64,000 nucleotides of DNA from Cecembia rubra (GCF_003014575.1 NZ_PYGF01000008.1:79273-143272); one strand, 5' to 3'; counted from the stretch's first letter, positions 45,137 to 55,385 are shown. Numbers and translations are program-made. The notes: a model not told the origin generated them from the sequence alone.

Positions 45137-46714
45137 ATGGCACAAGTTAGACCTGATGAAGTTTCAGCAATATTGAGAGAGCAACTCTCCAATGTCAAAA
45201 CTGAGGCTGAACTTGAAGAAGTGGGTACCGTCCTCCAGGTAGGTGATGGTGTTGCCCGTATATATGGACTTTCCAAAGCACAGGCCGGTGAATTGTTGGA
45301 GTTTGACAATGGGCTTAGAGCAATGGTGCTTAACCTTGAAGAAGACAATGTGGGTGCCGTATTGTTCGGTGACTCAAAGTTGGTCAAAGAAGGTGACAAT
45401 GTAAGAAGAACCAAAAAGATTGCTTCCATCAAAGTAGGTGAAGGTATGTTGGGTAGGGTAGTAGATACCCTAGGTAATCCAATTGATGGAAAAGGTCCTA
45501 TTCAGGGTGATCTATACGAAATGCCATTGGAGCGTAAAGCTCCTGGGGTAATTTACCGTCAGCCGGTAACAGAACCCCTTCAGACTGGTATCAAGGCGAT
45601 CGACTCTATGATTCCTATTGGTAGGGGGCAGAGGGAATTGATCATCGGTGACCGTCAGACAGGTAAGACTGCTGTGGCTATCGACACCATCTTGAACCAA
45701 AAAGAATTCTACGAAAAAGGTGAACCTGTATTCTGTATTTATGTAGCAGTTGGCCAAAAGGCTTCCACTGTAGCAGGTATCGTCTCAGCTTTGGAAAAAG
45801 GAGGAGCACTTCCTTATTCTGTGGTTGTTTCTGCTGCTGCCTCTGATCCAGCTCCAATGCAGTTCTTCGCCCCATTTACAGGTGCTTGTATTGGTGAATT
45901 TTTCCGTGACACCGGACGCCCTGCTTTGGTTATATATGATGATCTTTCTAAGCAGGCAGTAGCTTACCGTGAAGTTTCTCTTCTTTTGAGAAGACCTCCA
46001 GGACGTGAAGCTTATCCTGGTGATGTTTTCTACCTGCACTCAAGATTGTTGGAAAGAGCAGCTAAAATCAATGCCTCTGATGAAATCGCTAAGCAAATGA
46101 ATGACCTACCAGAATCCATCAAACCGATGGTAAAAGGTGGTGGTTCTTTGACAGCACTTCCAATTATCGAAACACAGGCTGGTGACGTTTCTGCTTATAT
46201 TCCTACTAACGTAATTTCAATTACTGATGGTCAGATTTTCCTTGAGACTAACCTGTTTAACTCTGGTATACGTCCTGCCATCAACGTGGGTATTTCAGTA
46301 TCAAGAGTAGGTGGTAATGCCCAGATCAAATCCATGAAAAAGGTTGCTGGAACCCTTAAACTGGATCAGGCACAGTTCCGTGAATTGGAAGCCTTCGCTA
46401 AATTCGGATCTGATTTGGATGCTTCTACCAAGAGGACTATTGAAAGAGGTAGGAGAAACCAGGAAATTCTTAAACAAGCTCAGTATTCACCTGTTGCTGT
46501 AGAACTTCAAGTAGCTATTATCTATGCCTCTACCAAGGGGTATATGGATAAAGTACCTGTAGAAAAAGCGAGACAGTTTGAAGCTGAATACTACAACTTG
46601 TTGAAGAGTCAGTATCCTGAAGCTTTAGAGCTGATTTTGAAAAACAAAATCGACGATGCAGGAAAAATTCTTGAGCAAGCTGCTAAAGATTTGTCTGCTA
46701 AGTACGCTAAATAA
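45137..46714 (+). CDS. atpA: F0F1 ATP synthase subunit alpha
   Basis: 525-aa regulatory nucleotide-binding subunit of F1. The P-loop GDRQTGKT is at 171-178, followed by [25 protein letters not shown] and the signature [14 protein letters not shown]. The N-terminus [16 protein letters not shown] is as expected. Codon use looks strongly biased, as for a highly expressed gene. Confidence 0.98.
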   Translation: MAQVRPDEVSAILREQLSNVKTEAELEEVGTVLQVGDGVARIYGLSKAQAGELLEFDNGLRAMVLNLEEDNVGAVLFGDSKLVKEGDNVRRTKKIASIKVGEGMLGRVVDTLGNPIDGKGPIQGDLYEMPLERKAPGVIYRQPVTEPLQTGIKAIDSMIPIGRGQRELIIGDRQTGKTAVAIDTILNQKEFYEKGEPVFCIYVAVGQKASTVAGIVSALEKGGALPYSVVVSAAASDPAPMQFFAPFTGACIGEFFRDTGRPALVIYDDLSKQAVAYREVSLLLRRPPGREAYPGDVFYLHSRLLERAAKINASDEIAKQMNDLPESIKPMVKGGGSLTALPIIETQAGDVSAYIPTNVISITDGQIFLETNLFNSGIRPAINVGISVSRVGGNAQIKSMKKVAGTLKLDQAQFRELEAFAKFGSDLDASTKRTIERGRRNQEILKQAQYSPVAVELQVAIIYASTKGYMDKVPVEKARQFEAEYYNLLKSQYPEALELILKNKIDDAGKILEQAAKDLSAKYAK

Positions 46715-46726
46715 TAACCTAATAGC

Positions 46727-46757
46727 CCGGCAGGATGACTCCCTTTCTTCCTGCCGG
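46727..46757 (+). other. Intergenic hairpin between atpA and atpG
   Basis: CCGGCAGGA (46727-46735) pairs perfectly with TCCTGCCGG (46749-46757); a 13-nt loop separates them and no T-run follows. It may protect mRNA 3' ends or limit read-through into atpG. Confidence 0.65.
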
Positions 46758-46790
46758 CATTGAATATATTGCTTTTCTTAAAAGAATATT

Positions 46791-47666
46791 ATGGCAAACC
46801 TTAAGGAAGTAAAACAAAGGATTACCTCTGTCTCTTCTACGCAACAAATCACCAAAGCAATGAAAATGGTGGCCGCTGCTAAGTTGAGAAAAGCGCAGGA
46901 TAAAATCCTTAGAATGCGCCCCTATTCCCAAAAGCTTACCTCCATATTGAATGATGTAGTGGCTGCAATGGGAGGAGAACTTCAAATTGCTTATGCTGAG
47001 CAAAGACCAGTTGAAAATGTACTATTGATCCCCATGACTTCTGACAAAGGGCTTTGTGGTGCTTTCAATTCCAATGCCATGAAGGCTACCAACAATTTGT
47101 TGGAAAGTGAATTCAAAGGGAAAAATGTAACCATACTTCCTTTAGGTAAAAAATCTTTTGAATTTTATTCCAAAAGAGGCTATGCTGTCATTGGTGATTA
47201 TTATACTGTTTTCAATGATGTTAATTTTGAAAATGTCAGGGAAATAGCACTATTCGCGATGAACAGCTTCACTTCTGGAAAATTTGATAAAGTGGTACTT
47301 ATCTTTAACCATTTCAAAAATGTGGCTACTCAAGAAATCACCGTTGAGCAATTTCTACCAATGGGAGCTCCAGATAGCAGTGAAAAGGAGAATTTCAATA
47401 GCTTAGACTATATCCTTGAGCCTTCTAAAGAATATATTGTTGAAGATTTGGTACCTAGTGCGCTCAAAACACAATTCTATAAAGCTGTACTTGAAAGTAA
47501 TGCTTCTGAACATGGCGCTCGGATGACTTCCATGGACAAAGCAACAGAAAATGCCAATGAATTGCTCAAAGAATTGAAGTTGATGTATAACAGAACCCGT
47601 CAGGCAGCTATCACCAACGAAATTCTCGAAATCGTAGCCGGCGCAAATGCTCTTGAAGGGAAATAA
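46791..47666 (+). CDS. atpG: F0F1 ATP synthase subunit gamma
   Basis: 291-aa central shaft of F1. The N-terminus KEVKQRITSVSSTQQITKAM and the motif MTSDKGLCGAFNSN are diagnostic, as is the C-terminal helix (ELKLMYNRTRQAAITNEILEIVAG, in part). It is the last gene of this operon. The beta and epsilon genes (atpD, atpC) are not here, consistent with the split arrangement usual in Bacteroidota. Confidence 0.97.
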   Translation: MANLKEVKQRITSVSSTQQITKAMKMVAAAKLRKAQDKILRMRPYSQKLTSILNDVVAAMGGELQIAYAEQRPVENVLLIPMTSDKGLCGAFNSNAMKATNNLLESEFKGKNVTILPLGKKSFEFYSKRGYAVIGDYYTVFNDVNFENVREIALFAMNSFTSGKFDKVVLIFNHFKNVATQEITVEQFLPMGAPDSSEKENFNSLDYILEPSKEYIVEDLVPSALKTQFYKAVLESNASEHGARMTSMDKATENANELLKELKLMYNRTRQAAITNEILEIVAGANALEGK

Positions 47667-47691
47667 GAAAATACTAACAATACAACCCAAT

Positions 47692-47719
47692 AAAAAACCG
47701 CCTTTTTAGGCGGTTTTTT
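47692..47719. terminator. Bidirectional terminator between atpG and the SGNH hydrolase gene
   Basis: AAAAAACCGCCT (47692-47703) / AGGCGGTTTTTT (47708-47719) with a 4-nt loop. It ends both convergent units and touches the stop codon of the minus-strand gene (47718-47720). Confidence 0.93.
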
Positions 47720-48353
47720 ATTTGATGGCCTTTGCGACTTCTCTTGCCATAATGCCAAGCCCTTCTTTGTTGGGATGGACTCCGTCTGGAAGCAAATCAG
47801 CCCTATCTTTCAAAGGCGTGTATAAATCTATGATGGAGGCACCTGATTCATTTGCAATTTCAAGCAGTAAAGGTTGTGTTTCATAGACCATAACTTGCTC
47901 CCGGATACCAAAATTATCCTTGGTTACAGGTACAGGAATACAGATATATACCTTTCCATCTGAAGGCATATGCGATTTTATACTTGCAATAAGTTCCAGG
48001 TAGTCTTTTTTGAAGTCTTCTTTATATTGCCAATTTTGTGGCTTGGAATCATTTGTGCCCAATTTAATGATAAGAATGTCTGGTTGGAATTCTATAACCT
48101 CTTGGTATTGAGGTTCATTCCAATAAGGAAAATCGCCCTTTTTGAGCAATGTTCTTCCACTAACTCCGAAGTTTTTTACTTCATAATCCTTTCCCAGTAT
48201 GGCTTGCATTTGTAAAGGATAACTGTCATCATGGTCTCTTCCCGGACCTTGGGTGATACTATTGCCCACACAGGCTACTTTGATAGGCTTTTGTGCTTGT
48301 GCGCTGACAAAAAGGCCACAGCAAAGTGCGATCGTAATAAAAGTTTTTTTCAT
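47718..48353 (-). CDS. Secreted SGNH/GDSL hydrolase
   Basis: 211-aa periplasmic esterase with a signal peptide (cleavage near Ala20, AQAQ). SGNH blocks are complete: GNSITQG with nucleophile Ser32, GVSGRT (block II Gly), KLGTNDSKP (block III Asn), and DGVHPNKEG with the Asp-His pair. Relatives act on acetylated sugars or lysophospholipids; the substrate cannot be assigned. It is a single gene convergent with the ATP synthase operon. Confidence 0.92.
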   Translation of the reverse strand: MKKTFITIALCCGLFVSAQAQKPIKVACVGNSITQGPGRDHDDSYPLQMQAILGKDYEVKNFGVSGRTLLKKGDFPYWNEPQYQEVIEFQPDILIIKLGTNDSKPQNWQYKEDFKKDYLELIASIKSHMPSDGKVYICIPVPVTKDNFGIREQVMVYETQPLLLEIANESGASIIDLYTPLKDRADLLPDGVHPNKEGLGIMAREVAKAIK

Positions 48354-48443
48354 AGGTTAATGGATTATCATTGCTAAAGTTAAAAAAATTAAATTCTGTT
48401 TTGTCCCATGATAGAATTAATAAAATTTGTCTAATATCGTTCC

Positions 48444-49280
48444 ATGAATTTTCTGACATCAATTTGGCGGTATCTTAATTTACTTTCCCTAGACGTGGTT
48501 TTTGGGGCAATGGCAGGGATGCTTTTTTTTGCTGATTTGCTGGACGTCTCTCTACCTTTTGTCCTTTATTTGGTATTGGGATTGGCGGTATGGGGAATTT
48601 ATACTTTAGATCATTTGATTGATGCCAAGAAGATTGCCCATTTGGCAAGTTCAGAAAGGCATAGATTTCACCAAAAGCATTTTTTATTGCTCAGTATTAT
48701 TTTCCTCATTGTAGTGGTGACAGGAATGGCTATGGTGATTTGCCTTGAACACCTACGTTTTATTTTTTTACCAGGGTTGATTTTTGCAGCTTTCATGTTG
48801 ATTTGGATGGGCTCAATCCAATTTTTATATAAAAGAGGTGTTTGGTTAAAAGAAGTTTCTACCGCTGTTTTCTATGTGCTAGGAATTTCAATGGCACCAT
48901 TTTTTTCCATTTTTCCAAATGAAATACCAAATGAGTTTTTTTTACTATTGACAGCTTATTTTCTTCTGGCTTCAATTAATCTCTTTATTCTGTCCTATAT
49001 CGACGAGAAAAATGACGCGCAGGATAAGTTAGGTTCTGCATTACAATTGATGAGCAGTAATTTTTTAAGGAGATTTATTTTCTCTCTTTCTTCAGGAACA
49101 GTTATTTTTCTAATTGTTGTATTTTTTTGGGTTCCTTCATTTTACAAAATACATACCTGCATATTGTTGATTTTGGTGCTTTTCCATGCCCTGGAATTTT
49201 CTAAGAAAAATGATTCCTATCATATTCGGGAAAAATTAGAAGCCTCTTTTTTATTGCCTTTACTATTATTGCTTCTATGA
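48444..49280 (+). CDS. UbiA-like prenyltransferase family membrane protein
   Basis: 278-aa polytopic protein with about eight hydrophobic helices. Two aspartate-rich motifs sit where UbiA enzymes bind prenyl diphosphate and magnesium: YTLDHLIDAKK (about 52-62) and SYIDEKNDAQDKLG (about 185-198). Overall similarity to named UbiA, MenA or CyoE members is low, so it may be a divergent or lineage-specific prenyltransferase; the aromatic substrate is unknown. It stands alone between two divergent/convergent neighbours. Confidence 0.72.
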   Translation: MNFLTSIWRYLNLLSLDVVFGAMAGMLFFADLLDVSLPFVLYLVLGLAVWGIYTLDHLIDAKKIAHLASSERHRFHQKHFLLLSIIFLIVVVTGMAMVICLEHLRFIFLPGLIFAAFMLIWMGSIQFLYKRGVWLKEVSTAVFYVLGISMAPFFSIFPNEIPNEFFLLLTAYFLLASINLFILSYIDEKNDAQDKLGSALQLMSSNFLRRFIFSLSSGTVIFLIVVFFWVPSFYKIHTCILLILVLFHALEFSKKNDSYHIREKLEASFLLPLLLLLL

Positions 49281-49310
49281 AAATTGAAGGCCTTTCTTTC
49301 ATGCTTTGAA

Positions 49311-50660
49311 CTAATTTCTGGAAGCTTTTTCGATTATTTTCATAATTATTTCATCAAAATAGGCACCATTGTAAGGGCCGTACCAATTCATGTCTCTTAC
49401 TTCATATAACTTTTCATCATAATATTGGTCTGGAGTGATATAACCTATATAGCCACCATTAAAGCAGGATACAAGAAGGTGGAGTCCATTATCACGGGCA
49501 TATTTTTCCCACTTTTCCATAAAAACTCCAGAAATTTCCCCGCTGGAACTTATCAATAAAGTATTTCCGATAAGGACCATGTCAAAATGAGCATTTGAAT
49601 CCCCGACCAATAATTTGAACAGCCAAGGCCTTATTCTGATATTTTTTCCAATGCGGAAATGTGCTTTTCTTAAATGTAAGGGCATTGTATAATATGAAAT
49701 GGAACCCTTATTTTCTAATGTGTCTGAATCAATTAAATTCTTGTTGATGGATGCAAATACTTCCTCACTGTAATGAATAACATCTTCTATCTCTTTGCCC
49801 TTAATGACTGGTTTGTGACTGCCTACTGTTCCTGCCATAAACATCGCCAAATCATATTCTTCCTCTAGTTTCTGGCAAAGGTAATGAGGATAGTCTCCAG
49901 ATAGGCCCATAAATTTCCTGTTCAGAATTGTGGAATGGGCAGAATAGCTCAATAAAGTAGCTTTCTGGCCTTTGGTATTGATAAATGTGAGTTGCCTAAC
50001 AAATGGATCTATAGGATCATTTTCAATCAGGCGGTTGGCCACTAGATCCTTGGTGTAAGCTTTTTGGAAGACAATCTTGGCTGTATCCAGATTAGAATAT
50101 GCTGTTTTCAGCACCTGAATTGACTTTTTTTCAAGTAAGGACATAAGTTCCTCATCATATCCCCCAAAGGCAAATTTTCCTATAAGTCCGGGCATATAAC
50201 CTCCCATACCACTGTGTGTATGGGTAGCTGTAAAATAAAGCATATCTATTTTCAGCCCTTCATCATGGATTCTCTTCTGGATTCTTTTTTCCAAATAGGG
50301 ATGAATGATCATTAGTTCAAAGTTTACAAAAGCCACATTGATGTCCCCATTACTGAGAAGGATGGCTCTGAGGAAACTGCTGTCCTGAACAAATTCATAT
50401 TTGCCTCTTGGATTATATCCCGCAAGGTTGACCGGGTCTTTTGGTGTAGCATTTACTTTTGCCCAGCCAGCCTTCCAATACGTACTTTGTCCATGCTTCC
50501 AGTTCATGCTGTCCAAATGTGACATGGTACTTTGATAATAGTCCATTTGTTGATAGGGTCTCCTGTCAACTCTTGTAAAGATTACCATGAGGAAAAAAAA
50601 TACAATACCCATCGTCCAGGCCAGTACTTTAAAAATACGCTGAAGGATGGATTTAGACAT
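49311..50660 (-). CDS. Neutral/alkaline ceramidase-like protein, membrane-anchored
   Basis: 449-aa protein with one N-terminal TM helix (about 11-28) and a domain like the N-terminal catalytic part of neutral ceramidases: AGWAKVNATPKDPVNLAGY, ATHTHSGMGGYMPG (zinc-binding His pair), SYSAHSTILNRK, LSGDYPHYLCQ, and FNGGYIGYITPDQYY. True ceramidases are longer and carry a C-terminal immunoglobulin-like domain, absent here. Cytophagales and relatives make sphingolipids, so a role in sphingolipid or lipid turnover is possible but inferred. Confidence 0.82.
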   Translation of the reverse strand: MSKSILQRIFKVLAWTMGIVFFFLMVIFTRVDRRPYQQMDYYQSTMSHLDSMNWKHGQSTYWKAGWAKVNATPKDPVNLAGYNPRGKYEFVQDSSFLRAILLSNGDINVAFVNFELMIIHPYLEKRIQKRIHDEGLKIDMLYFTATHTHSGMGGYMPGLIGKFAFGGYDEELMSLLEKKSIQVLKTAYSNLDTAKIVFQKAYTKDLVANRLIENDPIDPFVRQLTFINTKGQKATLLSYSAHSTILNRKFMGLSGDYPHYLCQKLEEEYDLAMFMAGTVGSHKPVIKGKEIEDVIHYSEEVFASINKNLIDSDTLENKGSISYYTMPLHLRKAHFRIGKNIRIRPWLFKLLVGDSNAHFDMVLIGNTLLISSSGEISGVFMEKWEKYARDNGLHLLVSCFNGGYIGYITPDQYYDEKLYEVRDMNWYGPYNGAYFDEIIMKIIEKASRN

Positions 50661-50803
50661 GGCTATCAGGGCATCTATTGGGTCAGTTTCAAAATATAAG
50701 GAATAAAACTCAAAAAATCACTCAGGCCACACCAGTGAAAATATATTCATTTTCAAAATGTGATTGGGAGTAATTTGACCTGTATGATATAGGTACTGGA
50801 TTT

Positions 50804-51988
50804 TTAATATTCGAATATTCCGTGTGCGCCTTGTACAGTAACTTTTTTGCCTTGAAAAGGTGCCACTCTTCCAATGATTTTGGCTTCCACTCCAAGGGTT
50901 TCGGCAATATCGATGACCTCTTCTGCATATCTTTCTTCCAGGTAGATCTCCATGCGATGGCCCATGTTAAATACTTTGTACATTTCCTTCCAGTCTGTAC
51001 CGCTTTCTTCCTGTATAATCTTGAACAAAGGAGGAGTATCGAACAAATTGTCTTTAATGACGTGAACATTGTCCACAAAATGGAGCACCTTGGTCTGTGC
51101 TCCCCCGCTACAATGTACGATCCCATGGATTTGTGGCCTTAGGTATTTTAGCACATCTACCATAATAGGAGCATAGGTCCTGGTAGGAGAAAGCACAAGT
51201 TTGCCCATATCCACAGGGAGTCCAGGAGCTGGATCGGTCAGTTTATATTTTCCGGTGTACACCAGATCATTGGGGACTGCCGGGTCAAAACTTTCCGGGT
51301 AGGTGCTTTGGAGAATTTTGTTGAAAACATCATGGCGGGCAGATGTCAGTCCATTCGAACCCATCCCTCCATTGTAATTATCTTCGTAAGTGGCCTGTCC
51401 ATAAGAAGCTAGGCCGACAATCACATCTCCAGGACGAATCTGATCATTGGAAATTACCTCATCCCTTCTCATGCGGCAAGTTACTGTCGAATCCACAATT
51501 ACAGTACGCACAAGATCTCCTACGTCTGCAGTTTCCCCTCCTGTCAAGACTACATTGACCCCATGGTCTCTGAGCATTTGCAGGACTTCCTCAGTACCAT
51601 TGATTATGGCAGAAATCACTTCCCCTGGCACTAGATTTTTATTTCGGCCAATTGTGGATGAAACAAGGATATTATTGATTGCACCTACGCAAAGGAGGTC
51701 ATCTATATTCATGATGATGGCATCTTGTGCAATGCCTTTCCAAACGCTAAGGTCCCCTGTTTCTTTCCAGTACATATAGGCTAGGGAGGATTTGGTTCCA
51801 GCTCCATCAGCATGCATGATGTTACAATATTCAGGATCATTGCCTAAAGTGTCTTCAACAATTTTACAGAAAGCTTTGGGAAAAAGACCTTTATCCAATT
51901 TGGAAATGGCTTGATGTACATCTTCTTTGGAGGCTGAAACACCTCTTTGCATATACCTTTCGTTCATGGAAGAGCTGGGATTTGTCAT
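50804..51988 (-). CDS. purM: Phosphoribosylformylglycinamidine cyclo-ligase (AIR synthase)
   Basis: 394-aa PurM-superfamily enzyme; PurM uses ATP to close the imidazole ring of aminoimidazole ribotide in purine synthesis. Seen are RYMQRGVSASKEDVHQAI, MHADGAGTKSSLAY (ATP-binding glycine loop), IIMNIDDLLCVGA, VVLTGGETADVGDLV, and VFNMGHRMEIYL near the C-terminus. The length is greater than E. coli PurM (345 aa) but usual in Bacteroidota. The start may be 51988 or ATG 51967 (MNERYMQRG). No other pur gene is adjacent. Confidence 0.93.
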   Translation of the reverse strand: MTNPSSSMNERYMQRGVSASKEDVHQAISKLDKGLFPKAFCKIVEDTLGNDPEYCNIMHADGAGTKSSLAYMYWKETGDLSVWKGIAQDAIIMNIDDLLCVGAINNILVSSTIGRNKNLVPGEVISAIINGTEEVLQMLRDHGVNVVLTGGETADVGDLVRTVIVDSTVTCRMRRDEVISNDQIRPGDVIVGLASYGQATYEDNYNGGMGSNGLTSARHDVFNKILQSTYPESFDPAVPNDLVYTGKYKLTDPAPGLPVDMGKLVLSPTRTYAPIMVDVLKYLRPQIHGIVHCSGGAQTKVLHFVDNVHVIKDNLFDTPPLFKIIQEESGTDWKEMYKVFNMGHRMEIYLEERYAEEVIDIAETLGVEAKIIGRVAPFQGKKVTVQGAHGIFEY

Positions 51989-52368
51989 TTCGGGATTTTA
52001 AAATATGAGCATATACAGTTTTGTAATAACATAACTAGAACCGCCACCCTGAGTGAAGCGAATAGTCTCCCATAATTTAGGAGATTCTTCGACTCCGCAG
52101 GCTCCGTCTCAGAATGATGTGTTATACAAGATTACATTTCATTTTCTGAGAATAACAAATATTAAAATCTAAGGGAGATGGTTTCCTGCCTTCTGTCTTT
52201 ACCAGAGCAAAGTTAAAGAATAAATGTGGGAAACGAAGATTTAGAAATTGAAAGATTCAATTTCTGCCATTTTGTCTATGCGCTCCTCCTTTCGAGTTTT
52301 GGTTTTTTATTTCCCCTGTAAAGCGTATTTTTACGGACCGTTTGAGAAATAGCTAAACCTATTATTAT
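51989..52368. other. Gene-free gap between purM and metK
   Basis: About 380 bp. It holds repeat copy B (52042-52119) and otherwise AT-rich DNA that must contain the promoters of purM and metK. I found no clean TTG-N-TAnnTTTG match and nothing resembling the stems of known SAM riboswitches ahead of metK. Confidence 0.6.
52042..52119. repeat. Interspersed repeat with imperfect terminal inverted repeats, copy B
   Basis: 78-bp element in inverse orientation to 5167-5265. The ends are CGCCACCCTGAG and CTCAGAATGATG. Compared with copy A, 25 bases at one end and 14 at the other are identical, but the interior is shorter and differs. Here the inner part contains its own short palindrome (GTCTCC / GGAGA flanking TAATTTA). 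Confidence 0.82.
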
Positions 52369-53622
52369 ATGCCTTATTTATTTACTTCAGAATCAGTATC
52401 TGAAGGACATCCAGATAAAATTGCCGACCAGATTTCAGATGCTTTGATTGATCATTTTTTAGCATTTGACCCAAACTCCAAGGTAGCCTGTGAAACATTG
52501 GTAACCACAGGACAGGTAATCCTTGCAGGAGAAGTTAAGTCAGAGACCTACCTGGATGTGCAACAAATTGCCCGTCAGGTTATCAACCGTATTGGATATA
52601 CAAAAGGAGAGTATATGTTTGACGGAAACTCATGTGGAGTGTTGTCCGCCATTCATGAGCAGTCTCCTGATATCAATCAAGGAGTGGATAAAGGTAATCC
52701 AGAAGAGCAAGGTGCCGGTGACCAGGGAATGATGTTTGGCTATGCAACCAAGGAGACAGATAACTTTATGCCTTTGGCTTTGGATCTTTCTCATTTGATC
52801 CTCAAGGAATTGGCAGCATTGAGAAGAGAAAATAGAGAGATTACCTATCTGAGGCCGGATTCCAAAGCTCAGGTGACAATCGAGTATTCGGATGATAACA
52901 TCCCTCAAAGGATTGATGCCATTGTGATTTCTACACAACACGATGAATTTGCCGATGAGCCCACCATGTTGGCGAAGATCAAAGAGGATATGATTTATAT
53001 CCTGATCCCTAGGGTAAAAGCCCAACTGAAACCTGAAAACCAGGCCTTGTTTACCGATAAGATCACTTACCATATCAACCCAACCGGAAAATTTGTTATT
53101 GGTGGGCCTCATGGGGATACCGGTCTTACGGGAAGGAAGATCATTGTCGACACCTATGGTGGAAAAGGTGCCCACGGTGGTGGAGCATTTTCCGGAAAAG
53201 ATCCATCAAAAGTAGACCGTTCTGCTGCCTATGCAACGCGCCATATCGCTAAAAACATGGTGGCGGCAGGTATAGCTGATGAAATGTTGGTTCAGGTGTC
53301 CTACGCCATCGGAGTTGCCAAGCCAATGGGTATTTATGTCAATACCTATGGAACTGCCAAAGTCAATATGACCGACGGACAAATAGCCAAAAAAGTAGAA
53401 GAGATCTTTGATATGAGGCCTTATGCCATTGAACAAAGGCTAAAATTGAGAAACCCAATTTATGAGGAGACAGCTGCATATGGACATATGGGAAGGAAAA
53501 ATGAGGTTGTAACCAAGACTTTTAAAACACCCTATGGAAAATCCCTGAGTTTTGATGTAGAACTCTTTACATGGGAAAAACTGGATTATGTAGACACTAT
53601 CAAAAAAGAATTTGGTCTTTAA
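52369..53622 (+). CDS. metK: S-adenosylmethionine synthetase
   Basis: 417-aa cytoplasmic enzyme making SAM from methionine and ATP. The N-terminus [20 protein letters not shown] contains the ATP/methionine-binding His and Asp. Also seen are [48 protein letters not shown] and [20 protein letters not shown]. All three repeated MAT domains are intact. It has its own terminator. SAM made here is used by MnmD, HemW and others in the window. Confidence 0.98.
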   Translation: MPYLFTSESVSEGHPDKIADQISDALIDHFLAFDPNSKVACETLVTTGQVILAGEVKSETYLDVQQIARQVINRIGYTKGEYMFDGNSCGVLSAIHEQSPDINQGVDKGNPEEQGAGDQGMMFGYATKETDNFMPLALDLSHLILKELAALRRENREITYLRPDSKAQVTIEYSDDNIPQRIDAIVISTQHDEFADEPTMLAKIKEDMIYILIPRVKAQLKPENQALFTDKITYHINPTGKFVIGGPHGDTGLTGRKIIVDTYGGKGAHGGGAFSGKDPSKVDRSAAYATRHIAKNMVAAGIADEMLVQVSYAIGVAKPMGIYVNTYGTAKVNMTDGQIAKKVEEIFDMRPYAIEQRLKLRNPIYEETAAYGHMGRKNEVVTKTFKTPYGKSLSFDVELFTWEKLDYVDTIKKEFGL

Positions 53623-53625
53623 ATT

Positions 53626-53651
53626 AAAAAGCGGTCTTAGGGCCGCTTTTG
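53626..53651 (+). terminator. Intrinsic terminator of metK
   Basis: AAAAAGCGGTC (53626-53636) / GGCCGCTTTT (53641-53650), one G-T pair, followed by GCTTTTATTTT. It starts 3 bp after the stop codon. Confidence 0.85.
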
Positions 53652-53799
53652 CTTTTATTTTGGATAAACACAGAACATATTCATTGAGTTAGGTAAATTG
53701 CAAGCTCATCAAAGGAATCATAAGACCTGTTTGGGAGTTTTAATATTCAGCAAGTATTGAGGGGTTCTAAAATGTTCCAATTTATTTAATTGCATCAAC

Positions 53800-54009
53800 A
53801 TGAAAAAGATACAGTTCAAAACCAATGTCAAGTGTGGGGCCTGTGTGGCAACTATCACACCTGAAATGGATAAAGTTGCCGAAAACGCCTGGAAAGTGGA
53901 CTTGACCCATCCTGATAGGATATTGACAGTAGAAGGAGAAATTGATGCTGAAGTCATCCAAAATGCATTGAAAAATGCGGGTTATAAAGGTGAAAGCATA
54001 GATGCTTAA
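53800..54009 (+). CDS. Heavy-metal-associated (HMA) domain protein, copper-chaperone-like
   Basis: 69-aa ferredoxin-like metal-binding protein. The metal site is KCGACV (Cys12, Cys15), a C-x2-C as in CopZ/Atx1, with the rest of the fold visible (VDLTHPDRILTVEG, ALKNAGYKGE). It probably carries Cu(I) or another soft metal in the cytoplasm. No copper ATPase is adjacent. It lies 28 bp before the M16 peptidase gene and may share its transcript. Confidence 0.92.
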   Translation: MKKIQFKTNVKCGACVATITPEMDKVAENAWKVDLTHPDRILTVEGEIDAEVIQNALKNAGYKGESIDA

Positions 54010-54037
54010 GCTGATTTCTTTTTCCTAAGCCTTGGTT

Positions 54038-55279
54038 ATGATCAATTATCAGAGATTTGTATTGGAAAATGGCCTTGAAGTATTGGTCCATGAGGACCAC
54101 AGCACCAAGATGGCTGTACTCAATATCCTGTATAAAGTGGGGTCCAGGAATGAAATTCCAGGAAAAACAGGACTGGCACATTACTTTGAACACCTCATGT
54201 TCGGAAGTTCAAAGAATGTTCCAGTTTTTGATACCGCATTGGAAAGGGTAGGGGGTTCCTGCAATGCTTTTACCAATACCGACATCACCAATTACTACAT
54301 TACACTTCCTGCAGTCAATATTGAGACCGCCTTTTGGCTGGAATCGGACAGGATGCTGCAGTTGAATTTGAGCGAGAAGACCATCGAAACACAAAGAAAA
54401 GTGGTCATTGAAGAGTTCAAGCAACGCTACCTGAATCAGCCCTACGGAGATGTTTTCCATCATATCCGCAAGCTGGCTTTCGATACGCATCCTTATCAGT
54501 GGCCTACGATCGGGAGGGACATTGAGGATATTGTCAATTATTCCAGGGAGGATGTAGAGGAGTTTTATTTGACCCATTATAGACCTGATAATGCCATCAT
54601 GGTTGTGGCAGGAGATGTCTCGCTGGATCAGGTCAGGTTTATGGCGGACAAATGGTTCGGAGAAATACCAAGTGGTAAAATTCCCAAAAGGTCTATACCT
54701 GTGGAGTTGCCGCAGACAGGCAAAAAGACTTTAGTGGTTGATGCCGAGGTGCCAACCGATGCCCTTTATAAAGTTTATCACATGCCTGGTAAGTTGCAGG
54801 AAGGTTACTTGCAGGCAGATCTGATTACTGATATTTTGGGTTTTGGCAGGTCTTCTACCCTGGAGCAGAAACTGGTAAAAAATGGACATATTTTTGCCTC
54901 CGTCAGCGCTTATATTTTCGGTACTGTAGATCCCGGGCTAATGGTGTTTTCCGGGAAGATGGAAAAGGGGCAATCTGCTGAACTGGCAGAAAAAGCCTTG
55001 GATCTAGTGGTCCAAGAGTTTCTGGAATCTTCCATTCCAGAGGATACGCTTACTAAGGTGAAAAATCAGGCCGAGGCCATGAAGACCTACGAGTCTGTTC
55101 AGTTGTTGAACAGGGCGATGAGTTTGGCATATTACGCCCATTTGGGAAGCCCGGATCTGTACCAAACAGAATACGAGAAGAAAACGCAGATTCCTGCTGA
55201 AAGTATTTTGGATTGGGGCAAAGAAATTCTCAAAGAGGAGAACGCTTCAACAGTTTATTATAAGGCTGTTGCAAAATAG
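54038..55279 (+). CDS. M16-family zinc peptidase (processing-peptidase-like)
   Basis: 413 aa from ATG at 54038, preferred over TTG 54032. Inverted zinc motif H-x2-E-H in LAHYFEHLMFG (His48, Glu51, His52), with the downstream glutamate in KVVIEEFKQR (about 130) and the C-terminal M16 half (PTDALYKVYHMPGK, ILGFGRSSTLEQKLV). One of the usual two M16 subunits in Bacteroidota; no signal peptide is visible, so cytoplasmic or unconventional localisation. A partner M16 gene is not adjacent. Confidence 0.92.
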   Translation: MINYQRFVLENGLEVLVHEDHSTKMAVLNILYKVGSRNEIPGKTGLAHYFEHLMFGSSKNVPVFDTALERVGGSCNAFTNTDITNYYITLPAVNIETAFWLESDRMLQLNLSEKTIETQRKVVIEEFKQRYLNQPYGDVFHHIRKLAFDTHPYQWPTIGRDIEDIVNYSREDVEEFYLTHYRPDNAIMVVAGDVSLDQVRFMADKWFGEIPSGKIPKRSIPVELPQTGKKTLVVDAEVPTDALYKVYHMPGKLQEGYLQADLITDILGFGRSSTLEQKLVKNGHIFASVSAYIFGTVDPGLMVFSGKMEKGQSAELAEKALDLVVQEFLESSIPEDTLTKVKNQAEAMKTYESVQLLNRAMSLAYYAHLGSPDLYQTEYEKKTQIPAESILDWGKEILKEENASTVYYKAVAK

Positions 55280-55342
55280 TTTTGAATAAAAAAGAAATAG
55301 GTTTGCAATAGATATTGGGATATTTATGGATATGGAGAAATT

Positions 55343-55385
55343 AAGTCTTATGTCTTACATCTTGTGTCTTTTGTCTTGTCTCTAT
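55343..55385. repeat. Imperfect tandem GTCTT/TGTCTTA tract
   Basis: A short direct-repeat tract made of variants of TGTCTTA: AAGTCTTATGTCTTAC, ATCTTGTGTCTT, TTGTCTTGTCTCT. It lies between the M16 gene and ispF and is non-coding. Its origin is unknown. Confidence 0.6.

Noticed and set aside
50722-51126. 134-aa frame inside purM on the same strand
   Set aside because: Out-of-frame reading of the PurM gene, whose own frame carries all family motifs.
52130-52368. Possible SAM riboswitch ahead of metK
   Set aside because: I could not find the paired stems or conserved core of a known SAM riboswitch class; only AT-rich leader sequence is seen.
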